Under the pieces are notes generated by a model. That model was not told the DNA's origin, did not search any database, and saw only the letters and a list, made by a program, of their open reading frames with translations. A stretch of 64,000 bases of DNA from NCBI GenBank assembly GCA_900544115.1, contig UQTW01000011.1:9545-73544 (forward strand), in the 5' to 3' direction. Shown piece after piece: positions 46,909 through 55,314 of this stretch. The DNA comes from an uncultured Collinsella sp. GTDB lineage: Bacteria; Actinomycetota; Coriobacteriia; Coriobacteriales; Coriobacteriaceae. The position numbers were made by a program, and so were the translations under genes. Within the stretch, counting starts at the first letter, position 1. Every line of letters starts with the position of its first letter.

Positions 46909-47637
46909 ATGGCTACCAAGATTAATATCCGCACCCTGCTCGAGGCCGGCTGCCACTTCGGTCACCAGACCCGTCGCTGGAACCCCAAGATGAAGCCGTT
47001 CATCTTCGGTGAGCGCAACGGCATCTACATCCTCGACCTCAAGCAGACCATCCTCGACGCCGACCAGGCCTACACCTTCGTCAAGAACATCGCCAAGGGT
47101 GGCAACGTGCTGTTCGTCGGCACCAAGAAGCAGGCTCAGGAGGCCGTCAAGAACGCTGCTGAGCGCGCTAATATGCCCTACATCAACCAGCGTTGGCTCG
47201 GCGGTATGCTGACCAACTTCGTCACCATCCGCTCCCGCATCAACCGCATGGAGGAGCTCGAGGCCATGGTCGAGGACGGCCGCATGGCAGTGCTCCCCAA
47301 GAAGGAGCAGGCTGTGCTCGGCAAGGAGCTCACCAAGCTCCAGACCAACCTCGGTGGCGCCCGCGACATGAAGGGTCTGCCCCAGGCTCTCTTCGTCATC
47401 GACACTAAGCGCGAGGAGAACGCCATCAAGGAGGCTCAGCGCCTGAACATCCCCGTCGTCGCTCTGATCGACACCAACTCCGATCCCGACGAGGTCGAGT
47501 ACGGCATCCCCTGCAACGATGACGCTATCTCCGCTGTCACCCTTATGTGCGAGCTCATGGCTGACGCCTGCCTCGCTGGCTCCGGTAAGGAGCAGGTCTC
47601 CGAGGCCGAGATGGCCGCTGAGCCCAAGGCCGAGTAA
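46909..47637 (+). CDS. rpsB: 30S ribosomal protein S2
   Basis: Small-subunit protein needed for S1 or mRNA binding. It has 242 aa with family blocks LLEAGCHFGHQTRRWNPKM, RWLGGMLTNF and LIDTNSDPDEVEYGIPCNDDA. AGGAGG lies 6 nt before the ATG, inside a small hairpin. First gene of the rpsB-tsf unit. Confidence 0.98.
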   Translation: MATKINIRTLLEAGCHFGHQTRRWNPKMKPFIFGERNGIYILDLKQTILDADQAYTFVKNIAKGGNVLFVGTKKQAQEAVKNAAERANMPYINQRWLGGMLTNFVTIRSRINRMEELEAMVEDGRMAVLPKKEQAVLGKELTKLQTNLGGARDMKGLPQALFVIDTKREENAIKEAQRLNIPVVALIDTNSDPDEVEYGIPCNDDAISAVTLMCELMADACLAGSGKEQVSEAEMAAEPKAE

Positions 47638-47682
47638 ATCAGTCTTAGTTAATTCTTTTTCATCTCTTTGAAAGGAACCACA

Positions 47683-48552
47683 ATGGCCCAGATTACCGCC
47701 GCTATGGTCAAGCAGCTCCGCGAGATGACCGACTCCCCGATGATGGAGTGCAAGAAGGCTCTCGTCGAGGCTGACGGCGACATGGACGCCGCTGTCGACG
47801 TTCTGCGTAAGAACGGCCTTGCCAAGGCTGCCAAGAAGGCTGGCCGTGAGACCAACGAGGGCGCTGTCGCCGCGTTCGTCTCCGAGGATGGCAAGACCGG
47901 CGCTCTGCTCGAGCTCTCCTGCGAGACCGACTTCGTTGGCTCCAACGCCAAGTTCACCGGCTTTGCTTCTAAGGTCGCTGAGGTTGTCGCTACCACCGAG
48001 CCTGCTGACGTCGACGCTCTGCTCGAGAAGCCGATGGGCGAGGAGACCGTTTCCTCCGAGCTCACCGAGATGATTCACATCATGGGCGAGAACATGAAGA
48101 TCTCCCGCTTCGCTGCCCGCAAGGCCGAGAACGGCGCGCTCGCTTCTTACATCCACATGGGTGGTAAGATCGGCGTCCTCGTCGAGTTCGCCTTCGTGAA
48201 GGCCGAGACCGCTCAGGCTGAGTCCTTCAAGACCTTCGCTCACGACGTTGCCCTTCAGGTTGCCGCCGTCGCCCCGATCTGCGCTACCCGCGATCAGGTT
48301 CCGGCCGAGACCGTCGAGCACGAGAAGCAGATCTACATGGCCCAGGCTGCCGAGTCCGGCAAGCCCGAGGCTATCCAGGAGAAGATGGCTGTTGGCCGTC
48401 TGGAGAAGTTCTACAAGCAGTCCGTGCTCACCGAGCAGGAGTTCATCAAGGACAGCTCCCTCACCATCAAGAAGTACGCTGAGCAGGTCTCCAAGGAGCT
48501 CGGCGACACCATTACCGTCGTTGCCTTTGACCGTCTGGTCCGTGGCGAGTAA
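47683..48552 (+). CDS. tsf: elongation factor Ts
   Basis: Nucleotide exchange factor for EF-Tu. It has 289 aa from the ATG at 47683 with AAAGGAA upstream. The UBA-like N-terminus has REMTDSPMMECKKAL, and the core TDFVGSN block follows. It ends at a strong terminator separating it from pyrH. Confidence 0.97.
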   Translation: MAQITAAMVKQLREMTDSPMMECKKALVEADGDMDAAVDVLRKNGLAKAAKKAGRETNEGAVAAFVSEDGKTGALLELSCETDFVGSNAKFTGFASKVAEVVATTEPADVDALLEKPMGEETVSSELTEMIHIMGENMKISRFAARKAENGALASYIHMGGKIGVLVEFAFVKAETAQAESFKTFAHDVALQVAAVAPICATRDQVPAETVEHEKQIYMAQAAESGKPEAIQEKMAVGRLEKFYKQSVLTEQEFIKDSSLTIKKYAEQVSKELGDTITVVAFDRLVRGE

Positions 48553-48575
48553 ATAAGCTCTTGTAGCTGGTAATG

Positions 48576-48610
48576 AGCAGGCTGTGGGTTTTACTCACAG
48601 CCTGCTTTTT
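48576..48610 (+). terminator. terminator after tsf
   Basis: A perfect 11-bp stem AGCAGGCTGTG/CACAGCCTGCT with a 9-nt loop and TTTTT. Strong. Confidence 0.92.
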
Positions 48611-48669
48611 CATGGCTCTTATCAGAGCCTTTGATATCATATTGAGAGTCTAATTAAAGGAGGATCGCT

Positions 48670-49392
48670 TTGTCCGACATCCGATATAAACGAGTGCTTC
48701 TTAAGCTTTCTGGCGAAGCGCTGATGGGCGACGGCCAATATGGCATCGACCCCAAGGTTACCGATCATCTTGCCAAGCAGGTCAAGGAGCTGCTCGCCGT
48801 TGGCCATGAGGTCGGCGTCGTTGTCGGCGGCGGCAATATTTTCCGCGGCATGGCAGGCGCTGCCGGTGGCATGGAGCGTGCTCAGGCCGACTACATGGGC
48901 ATGCTCGCGACCGTTATGAACGCGCTCGCCCTGCAGGATGCTTTCGAGCATAACGACGTTCCCTGCCGTGTGATGAGCGCTATCCAGATGAACGAGATCT
49001 GCGAGCCCTATATTCGCCGTCGCGCCATCAACCACCTTTCCAAGGGCAACGTCGTTATTTTTGCCGCCGGTTCGGGCAATCCGTACTTTACGACCGACAC
49101 CGCCGCGGCTCTTCGTGCGTGCGAGATCGGCGCCGAGATTCTGATTAAAGCCACCAAGGTTGACGGCATCTACGACAAGGATCCCGTCAAGTGCGCCGAT
49201 GCCGTCCGTTTTGACAAGATTACCTATCACGAGGTTCTCGTTCGCGGTCTGCAGGTTATGGATTCCACAGCTACGGCCCTGTGCCAGGATAACCGTATGC
49301 CTATTTTGGTCCTCAACATCGATGGCGAGGACACCGTCAAGCGCGCGCTCGCGGGTGAGCCCGTCGGCACGCTCGTCTATCAGGAGGATTAA
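48670..49392 (+). CDS. pyrH: UMP kinase
   Basis: Phosphorylates UMP to UDP, and is a GTP/UTP-regulated hexamer in the family. It has 240 aa with KLSGEALMGDGQYG, VVVGGGNIFRG, and the ATKVDGIYDKDP block. The TTG start has AGGAGG upstream. Starts the pyrH-to-proS run, with frr 2 nt away. Confidence 0.97.
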   Translation: MSDIRYKRVLLKLSGEALMGDGQYGIDPKVTDHLAKQVKELLAVGHEVGVVVGGGNIFRGMAGAAGGMERAQADYMGMLATVMNALALQDAFEHNDVPCRVMSAIQMNEICEPYIRRRAINHLSKGNVVIFAAGSGNPYFTTDTAAALRACEIGAEILIKATKVDGIYDKDPVKCADAVRFDKITYHEVLVRGLQVMDSTATALCQDNRMPILVLNIDGEDTVKRALAGEPVGTLVYQED

Positions 49393-49394
49393 GC

Positions 49395-49931
49395 ATGGCA
49401 GAGAACATCACCGCCCATATGGACAAGTCGCTCGAGTCCCTCAAGCATAACTTCTCCAAGGTCCGTACCGGTCGTGCCAACGCCAACATTCTGTCCGACA
49501 TCACCGTCGATTATTACGGTGTCCCCACGCCGGTCACGCAGGTTGCCGCCGTCAAGACCCCCGAGGCTCACATGCTGCTCATCGAGCCGTGGGATAAGGC
49601 GCTCATCAATGCTATCGTCAAGGCCATCGGCGCTTCCGATCTGGGTATTACCCCCAACTCCGATGGCACCGTCGTTCGTCTTCCGTTCCCGGCTCCCACT
49701 GAGGAGCGCCGTCGCGAGCTCGTCAAGGAGTGCCGCGAGTACGCCGAGCAGGCCAAGGTGTCTATCCGTAACATCCGTCGCGACTTCAACAACAAGCTCG
49801 AGCGCGATGAGGAGCTCACCGAGGACGACGTACGTCGCGAGCAGGCCAAGGTCCAGAAGCATACCGATGAGTATGTCGCCAAGGTCGAGGAGCTTCTGAA
49901 GGAAAAAGAAGCCGAGGTCATGGAGATCTAA
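49395..49931 (+). CDS. frr: ribosome recycling factor
   Basis: Splits post-termination ribosomes together with EF-G. It has 178 aa, slightly shorter than the common 185 because of a compact N-terminus. Hallmarks are KVRTGRANANIL, DYYGVPTPV and the long C-terminal helix VSIRNIRRDFNNKLE. AGGAGG upstream. Confidence 0.97.
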   Translation: MAENITAHMDKSLESLKHNFSKVRTGRANANILSDITVDYYGVPTPVTQVAAVKTPEAHMLLIEPWDKALINAIVKAIGASDLGITPNSDGTVVRLPFPAPTEERRRELVKECREYAEQAKVSIRNIRRDFNNKLERDEELTEDDVRREQAKVQKHTDEYVAKVEELLKEKEAEVMEI

Positions 49932-49932
49932 G

Positions 49933-50727
49933 GTGCAATACGACGAGCATAAACTGGTCGAGTACTTTGCCGACGCCCCTGCGGGCGTCGGTTTTTCCGA
50001 CCTTGACCTCAATAACATTCCGCACCATATCTCGTGCATCATGGACGGCAACGGTCGTTGGGCCACGTCGCGCGGTCTTGCACGCACCGAGGGCCACAAG
50101 GCGGGTATCGTCTCGCTGCGCGAGATCATTACCGCCTGCGTGCGCCTGGGCGTCGACGTGCTTTCGGCCTATGCATTTTCGACCGAAAACTGGAATCGAC
50201 CGCAGCATGAGGTCAACGTTCTGATGCACCTGTTTGCCAAGACGTTTATCGACGAGCTGCCGCTTCTGAAGCGCGAAAATGTGCGCGTAGTCTTTTTGGG
50301 TGACATTTCCGCGCTGCCCAAGAAGACTCGCGACGTTTTTGAGCGCGGTCTTGCCGAGTGCGCCGATCACACCGGTATGACGCTGGCGCTTGCCGTCAAC
50401 TACGGCGCGCGTGCCGAGATTACCCGCGCTGTCCGTCAGATCGCATCCGACGCTGCCGCCGGTAAAATCGATCTTGCCGCAATTGATGACGACATGGTGG
50501 CTTCCCACCTCTATACCGCCGGTCTTCCCGATCCCGAACTTGTGATTCGCACCTCTGGTGAGCTGCGCCTTTCGAACTATCTGCTGTGGCAGGTGGCTTA
50601 TTCCGAATTCTACGTCACCGATACCTATTGGCCCGACTTTGATCGTTGGGGCCTTGTCGACGCCATTTTGGCCTATCAGGGCCGTGACCGTAGGTTTGGT
50701 GGACTGAGCAAGACCGAGGAGGCTTAA
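49933..50727 (+). CDS. uppS: isoprenyl transferase (undecaprenyl diphosphate synthase type)
   Basis: Chain-elongates isoprenyl diphosphates to the cell-wall carrier lipid. It has 264 aa with catalytic Asp in IMDGNGRWA, AFSTENWNRP and RTSGELRLSNYLLWQ. It begins at GTG 49933, one base after frr. Together with dxr and ispG nearby it links isoprenoid supply to envelope synthesis. Confidence 0.94.
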   Translation: MQYDEHKLVEYFADAPAGVGFSDLDLNNIPHHISCIMDGNGRWATSRGLARTEGHKAGIVSLREIITACVRLGVDVLSAYAFSTENWNRPQHEVNVLMHLFAKTFIDELPLLKRENVRVVFLGDISALPKKTRDVFERGLAECADHTGMTLALAVNYGARAEITRAVRQIASDAAAGKIDLAAIDDDMVASHLYTAGLPDPELVIRTSGELRLSNYLLWQVAYSEFYVTDTYWPDFDRWGLVDAILAYQGRDRRFGGLSKTEEA

Positions 50728-50729
50728 TC

Positions 50730-51644
50730 GTGTCCGATCGTCCCAAGGCATCTGCTCCCAAGACGCCAGTTTCCGCGGCGCCTGCGCGCAAGGCTGCCAC
50801 TGCGGGAGCGCCTGCAGCGAAGAGCGGCACCGGTTCGTGGCTGGCGGGCTTTATTACCCGTGCCGCCGCCGGTATCGTCTACGCCGTTGTCTTTATCCTG
50901 TGCCTGGTTTTGGGTATCGTGCCCACGGCCATCTTTGTTTCTGTCATGAGCGGTCTGTGCTGCTATGAGTTTTTCCGTATGACAAGGCTCGATGGCAAGA
51001 TGGCTAACGAGCGCATGGGTATCGCTGCCGCCGTACTCTTTCCGCTGTCGGCGTTGGGCGATTCGATGTTGCTGAATGCCCTGCTTTTTGCCTTGATGCT
51101 CGCTGTGGGCATTTGGTATGTCTGGTCGCCGCGTACCCGCATCTCTGATGTGGCCGTGACGCTCATGGGTCCCATCTACACTGGCTTTATGCTGTCGGCT
51201 ATCGTGCTGCTGCGCGATGCCGTGCCCGGTTTTGCCGGCGCCCTGCTTTCAGTGGGCGTTTGCGCGTCCCTTTGGGTCTCCGATTCGTTTGCCTACATCG
51301 TGGGTAGCCGTATCGGCAAGCACAAGATGGTTCCCAAGATCTCCCCCAAAAAGAGCTGGGAGGGGTTTGCCGGCGGCATCTTGGGCTCGGTTTTGATTTG
51401 GCTCATCCTGTGGGCGACGCACTTCTACAAGCTCAGCCTGCCCTATGCGCTGCTGTGCGGCGTGGTCGTGTCCATTCTGGGCGTTATCGGCGACCTTATC
51501 GAGTCGCGCATCAAGCGCGGTGTGGGCGTCAAGGATTCCGGCAACCTTATCCCGGGCCACGGCGGAATGCTCGATCGTAGCGATTCGCTTATCTTCGGTT
51601 GCATCACCGCACAGCTGTTGCTGATGATCGGAGGCGTGCTGTAA
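50730..51644 (+). CDS. cdsA: phosphatidate cytidylyltransferase
   Basis: Makes CDP-diacylglycerol for phospholipids in the membrane. It has 304 aa with a soluble Ala/Lys-rich N-terminus of about 40 residues, about eight membrane spans and the family signature around KRGVGVKDSGNLIPGHGGML. The GTG start has GAGG upstream. Its stop overlaps the dxr ATG (TAATG). Confidence 0.94.
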   Translation: MSDRPKASAPKTPVSAAPARKAATAGAPAAKSGTGSWLAGFITRAAAGIVYAVVFILCLVLGIVPTAIFVSVMSGLCCYEFFRMTRLDGKMANERMGIAAAVLFPLSALGDSMLLNALLFALMLAVGIWYVWSPRTRISDVAVTLMGPIYTGFMLSAIVLLRDAVPGFAGALLSVGVCASLWVSDSFAYIVGSRIGKHKMVPKISPKKSWEGFAGGILGSVLIWLILWATHFYKLSLPYALLCGVVVSILGVIGDLIESRIKRGVGVKDSGNLIPGHGGMLDRSDSLIFGCITAQLLLMIGGVL

Positions 51645-52831
51645 TGTCCTTCCAGACGACGTATGGCCCCGATGGACGCCTTCGCGTTGCCATCCTGGGT
51701 TGTACGGGCTCTATCGGCACCCAGGCGCTCGATGTGTGCCGCCAGCATGCCGATCGCCTGCAGGTGACGGCGCTGTCCGTTAATTCCAGCACCTCGGAGC
51801 TCGTTGCCGCTGCCCGCGAGTTCTCGGTTCCGGCGGTTGCCGTTGCCGATGTCGCTCATGGCGATGACGCCGTGCTGCAGGAGTTGCCCGAGGGCACACA
51901 GCTCGGCGTTGGCGCGCAGGCGGTTTGCGAGCTCGCGCGTCGCGACGATGTCGACTGCGTGCTCGTCGCTATTGTGGGCGCCGCCGGTCTCGAGGCGAGC
52001 CATGCGGCCTTGACCTCGAATAAGCGCCTTGCCCTTGCCAACAAGGAGTCCCTCGTCGTCGGTGGCGACTTGCTTATGCCGTTGGCGCAACCGGGCCAGC
52101 TTATTCCGGTCGACTCTGAGCATTCCGCCATCTACCAGTGCTATCTGGGGGAGAACCCGCGCGAGGCCCACTGCATTTGGCTCACCTGCTCGGGCGGTCC
52201 GTTCTTTGGCCGCACGCGCGACGAGCTCGATCGCGTGACGCGTGCCGATGCCCTCGCGCATCCCACGTGGGCCATGGGTGCCAAGATCACCATTGACTCC
52301 GCCACCCTCATGAACAAGGGCCTGGAGCGCATTGAGGCCATGCATCTGTTTAACTGCGACCTCGATTTCATTAACGTGGTCGTGCAGCGTCAGTCCAAGA
52401 TTCACTCTATGGTCGAGTTCGCCGACGGCTCCGTGATGGCGCATCTCGGTGCATCCGACATGCGTATTCCCATCCAGTTCGCGTTCTCGTATCCCGAGCG
52501 TTGGGATACTCCGGCGCCTCGTATCGATTTCCGCGAGCTGGGGCAGCTCACGTTTGATGCTGCCGACATGGATACCTTCCGCTGTCTGGCACTGGCCGAG
52601 CGTGCCGGCAAGACGGGTGGCACCATGCCGTGCGTGCTCAATGCCGCCAACGAGGTCGCCGTCGATGCCTTCCTGCACGATGGCTGCAGCTTTACCGATA
52701 TCGATCGCATTGTGGAATCCTGCATGGACGCCCACGATATGCAGGTGGTCGATTCGTTTGAGCTGCTTCGCGACATCGATGCGTGGGCGCGTGAAAAGGC
52801 TGCGCAGGTGCTCGCCGCAACCCGTTCCTAA
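51644..52831 (+). CDS. dxr: 1-deoxy-D-xylulose 5-phosphate reductoisomerase
   Basis: Second step of the MEP isoprenoid pathway, NADPH-dependent. It has 395 aa from ATG 51644 with NADPH loop GCTGSIGTQ, ALANKESLVVGG, metal-site PVDSEHSAI, and MNKGLE. Overlap with the cdsA stop indicates coupling. Confidence 0.96.
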   Translation: MSFQTTYGPDGRLRVAILGCTGSIGTQALDVCRQHADRLQVTALSVNSSTSELVAAAREFSVPAVAVADVAHGDDAVLQELPEGTQLGVGAQAVCELARRDDVDCVLVAIVGAAGLEASHAALTSNKRLALANKESLVVGGDLLMPLAQPGQLIPVDSEHSAIYQCYLGENPREAHCIWLTCSGGPFFGRTRDELDRVTRADALAHPTWAMGAKITIDSATLMNKGLERIEAMHLFNCDLDFINVVVQRQSKIHSMVEFADGSVMAHLGASDMRIPIQFAFSYPERWDTPAPRIDFRELGQLTFDAADMDTFRCLALAERAGKTGGTMPCVLNAANEVAVDAFLHDGCSFTDIDRIVESCMDAHDMQVVDSFELLRDIDAWAREKAAQVLAATRS

Positions 52832-52856
52832 CCCATAAGGATTGCTTTTTCGTTTT

Positions 52857-54218
52857 ATGGATACTGTTCTGAGCGTTCTCTCATCGGTCTTTTGGGGCCT
52901 GCTGATGCTTTCCGTCCTCGTGTTTTTGCACGAGGGCGGCCACTTTTTGGCGGCGCGTGCCTGCGGCGTCCGTGTGACCGAGTTCTTTTTGGGTCTGCCG
53001 TGCCGCTTTGACATCCATTACACGTCGCGTCGCATTGGAACCAAGTTTGGCGTGACCCCGCTGCTGCTGGGTGGCTACGCTGCCATCTGCGGTATGGATC
53101 CGACCGATGTTTCGTGCGCCGACCGCGTGCTCGCGGCTATCTATCGTCATGGTCGCGTGACCGTGGCCGACCTTGCTGTCGAGCTCGAGCTTTCCGAGGA
53201 GGATGTGCTCGAGGCATGCGCCCTTTTGCTGGGCTGGGGCTCCATCGCGCCCTGGTATGAGGAAGGGGAGAAGCCCTCGCCGAGCTACTATCCCACCAAA
53301 TATCAGACGTTGCCGCGAGACAAGGCAGGCTATACCACCTTTGATGGTCGCCGTTTCGATCGCGAACATGCGACTGCCGAGGGCGATGTGTGGGAGCTGC
53401 CGTGCGGCGAGGCCGAGTTCCTTGCGCGCGAGCGCTCGCACACCTATTTGGGCCAGGGCTTTGTCAAGCGTGCCTTTATGCTGCTTGCGGGCATTATCGT
53501 CAATATCCTGACGGGTTTTTTGCTCCTTATGAGCATCTATTCCATCGCAGGTGTCACCGTGCCGGTGGATACCAATGTGATTGGCCAGGTTGACGAAGGC
53601 TCGATTGCCGCCTCGGCGGGAATCGAGGGCGGCGACGCGATTCTTTCGGTCGACGGTGTATCGTGCTCTACCTGGATGGACGTTTACGATGCCATCGGCA
53701 AGGCTGCCGGTAAGGACGATATCGCCATTGAGTACGAGCGTGACGGCAAGCAGCATTCGACCACGGTTGCGCTCAAAGAGGACGATCGCCTAGGTGTGTA
53801 TGCCTCTACGCAGGTGGTCCGTTTAGACCCCATCACGTCGGCTCGTCTGTCGTTCTCCTATGTTGTGCAGACAGCGGAGGGCGTGATGCGCCTGCTCCAG
53901 CCGCAGCATACGATGGAGATTCTCGATCAGTCCTCTTCGATCGTGGGTATTAGCGTTATGTCCTCACAGGCTGCTGCTGCCGGCCCTGCCACGTTCCTTT
54001 CGTTTGCCGCCCTCATTTCATTCTCGCTTGGCTTTATGAACCTGCTGCCCATCCCGCCACTCGATGGCGGCAAGCTAGTCATCGAGATCATTCAAAAGAT
54101 TGCGGGCCGCGAGCTTCCGCTCAAGGTCCAGACGATTGTGAGCTATGTGGGCATCGCGCTCTTTGCGCTGCTGTTTGTCTATATGCTTCGTTCCGACATC
54201 CTTCGATTTATTCTGTAG
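52857..54218 (+). CDS. rseP: M50 site-2 membrane metalloprotease (RseP-like) with an inserted domain
   Basis: Intramembrane protease. It has 453 aa from ATG 52857. Zinc site HEGGH at residues 25-29 lies in the first membrane helix; a PDZ domain is at about 235-320; the C-terminal helix carries NLLPIPPLDGG. Between GGY (about 72) and the second membrane helix (from about 202) lie 130 residues where the family usually has about 40. The extra part starts with a winged-helix-like stretch (ADRVLAAIYRHGRVTVADLA) and ends with a charged loop. The start is uncertain, as AAGG lies 17 nt before the ATG and a TTG at 52842 is an alternative. Confidence 0.9.
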   Translation: MDTVLSVLSSVFWGLLMLSVLVFLHEGGHFLAARACGVRVTEFFLGLPCRFDIHYTSRRIGTKFGVTPLLLGGYAAICGMDPTDVSCADRVLAAIYRHGRVTVADLAVELELSEEDVLEACALLLGWGSIAPWYEEGEKPSPSYYPTKYQTLPRDKAGYTTFDGRRFDREHATAEGDVWELPCGEAEFLARERSHTYLGQGFVKRAFMLLAGIIVNILTGFLLLMSIYSIAGVTVPVDTNVIGQVDEGSIAASAGIEGGDAILSVDGVSCSTWMDVYDAIGKAAGKDDIAIEYERDGKQHSTTVALKEDDRLGVYASTQVVRLDPITSARLSFSYVVQTAEGVMRLLQPQHTMEILDQSSSIVGISVMSSQAAAAGPATFLSFAALISFSLGFMNLLPIPPLDGGKLVIEIIQKIAGRELPLKVQTIVSYVGIALFALLFVYMLRSDILRFIL

Positions 54219-54231
54219 GGGAGTGTTTGGA

Positions 54232-55314
54232 TTGTCTTTATCCCATCCTTTGCCTCGCGAGCTGACGCGCCCCGTGCATGTGGGCGGCGTGCAGATCGGT
54301 GGCGGCGCGCCGGTGGTGGTCCAATCTATGACCTGCACCGATACCGCTGATGCCCAGGCAACGCTTGCGCAAGTGTGCGCGTTGGCGCAGGCTGGCTGCG
54401 ATATCGTGCGCGTGAGCGTGCCCTCCGAGGCCGCGCTTGAGGGCTTCCGCACCATCTGTGCCGAGTCTCCGGTGCCGATTGTCGCCGATATCCACTTTAA
54501 CCATAAGCTCGCCATTGGTGCCGTTGAGGCCGGTGCCGCCAAGCTGCGCATCAATCCCGGCAATATCGGCGATTGGGCCAAGGTTGACGCGGTGATCGAT
54601 GCTGCGGGTGCCGCGGGCTGTGCGATTCGCATTGGCGTGAACGCGGGCTCGCTTGAGCAAGATATTGCCGAGCGCGACGACCTCACGCAGCCCGAAAAGC
54701 TCGTGATGTCGAGCGAGCGCTTCGTCAAGCACTTTGAGGATCGCGGCTTTACGAACATTGTGCTTTCGGCCAAGGCCCATAGCGTGCAAACGACGCTCGA
54801 TACCTATCGAGCCCTGTCACGTGAGATTCCCCACGTTCCGCTTCACCTGGGCGTGACGGAGGCGGGGACCAAGCTTCAGGGCACCATCAAGAGCTCTGTA
54901 GGCTTGGGTATCTTGCTTTCCGAAGGCATCGGCGACACCATGCGTGTGTCGCTCACGGCCGATCCGGTTGAGGAGCCGCCGGTCGCCTGGGGAATTCTAC
55001 AGTCGCTGGGCCTGCGTCGCCGTGGTCCCGAGATTGTCTCGTGCCCCACGTGCGCCCGCTGCCAGGTTAACCTCATTCCCATCGCCGAGGAGGTCACCGA
55101 GCGGCTTAAGAACTATTCCGCGCCGCTTTCGATTGCCGTCATGGGATGTGCCGTTAATGGCCCCGGCGAGGCTTCTGATGCCGACCTGGGCGTTGCTTGC
55201 GGACGTGGTCAGGCCTTGCTCTTTTCGCATGGCCAGATCATTGGTAAAGTAGCTGAGGACCAAATTGTCGACGCGCTTATGGCAGAGGTCGACAAGCTTA
55301 TTGAGGAGAAATAA
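54232..55314 (+). CDS. ispG: 4-hydroxy-3-methylbut-2-enyl diphosphate synthase
   Basis: Iron-sulfur enzyme of the MEP pathway. It has 360 aa from TTG 54232, which has GGGGAG 9 nt upstream; an in-frame GTG at 54223 overlaps that site. The 4Fe-4S ligands are in CPTCARCQ and the conserved CAVNGPGEA. VQSMTCTDT lies near the N-terminus. The cluster makes it oxygen-sensitive, which suits an anaerobe. Confidence 0.95.
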   Translation: MSLSHPLPRELTRPVHVGGVQIGGGAPVVVQSMTCTDTADAQATLAQVCALAQAGCDIVRVSVPSEAALEGFRTICAESPVPIVADIHFNHKLAIGAVEAGAAKLRINPGNIGDWAKVDAVIDAAGAAGCAIRIGVNAGSLEQDIAERDDLTQPEKLVMSSERFVKHFEDRGFTNIVLSAKAHSVQTTLDTYRALSREIPHVPLHLGVTEAGTKLQGTIKSSVGLGILLSEGIGDTMRVSLTADPVEEPPVAWGILQSLGLRRRGPEIVSCPTCARCQVNLIPIAEEVTERLKNYSAPLSIAVMGCAVNGPGEASDADLGVACGRGQALLFSHGQIIGKVAEDQIVDALMAEVDKLIEEK

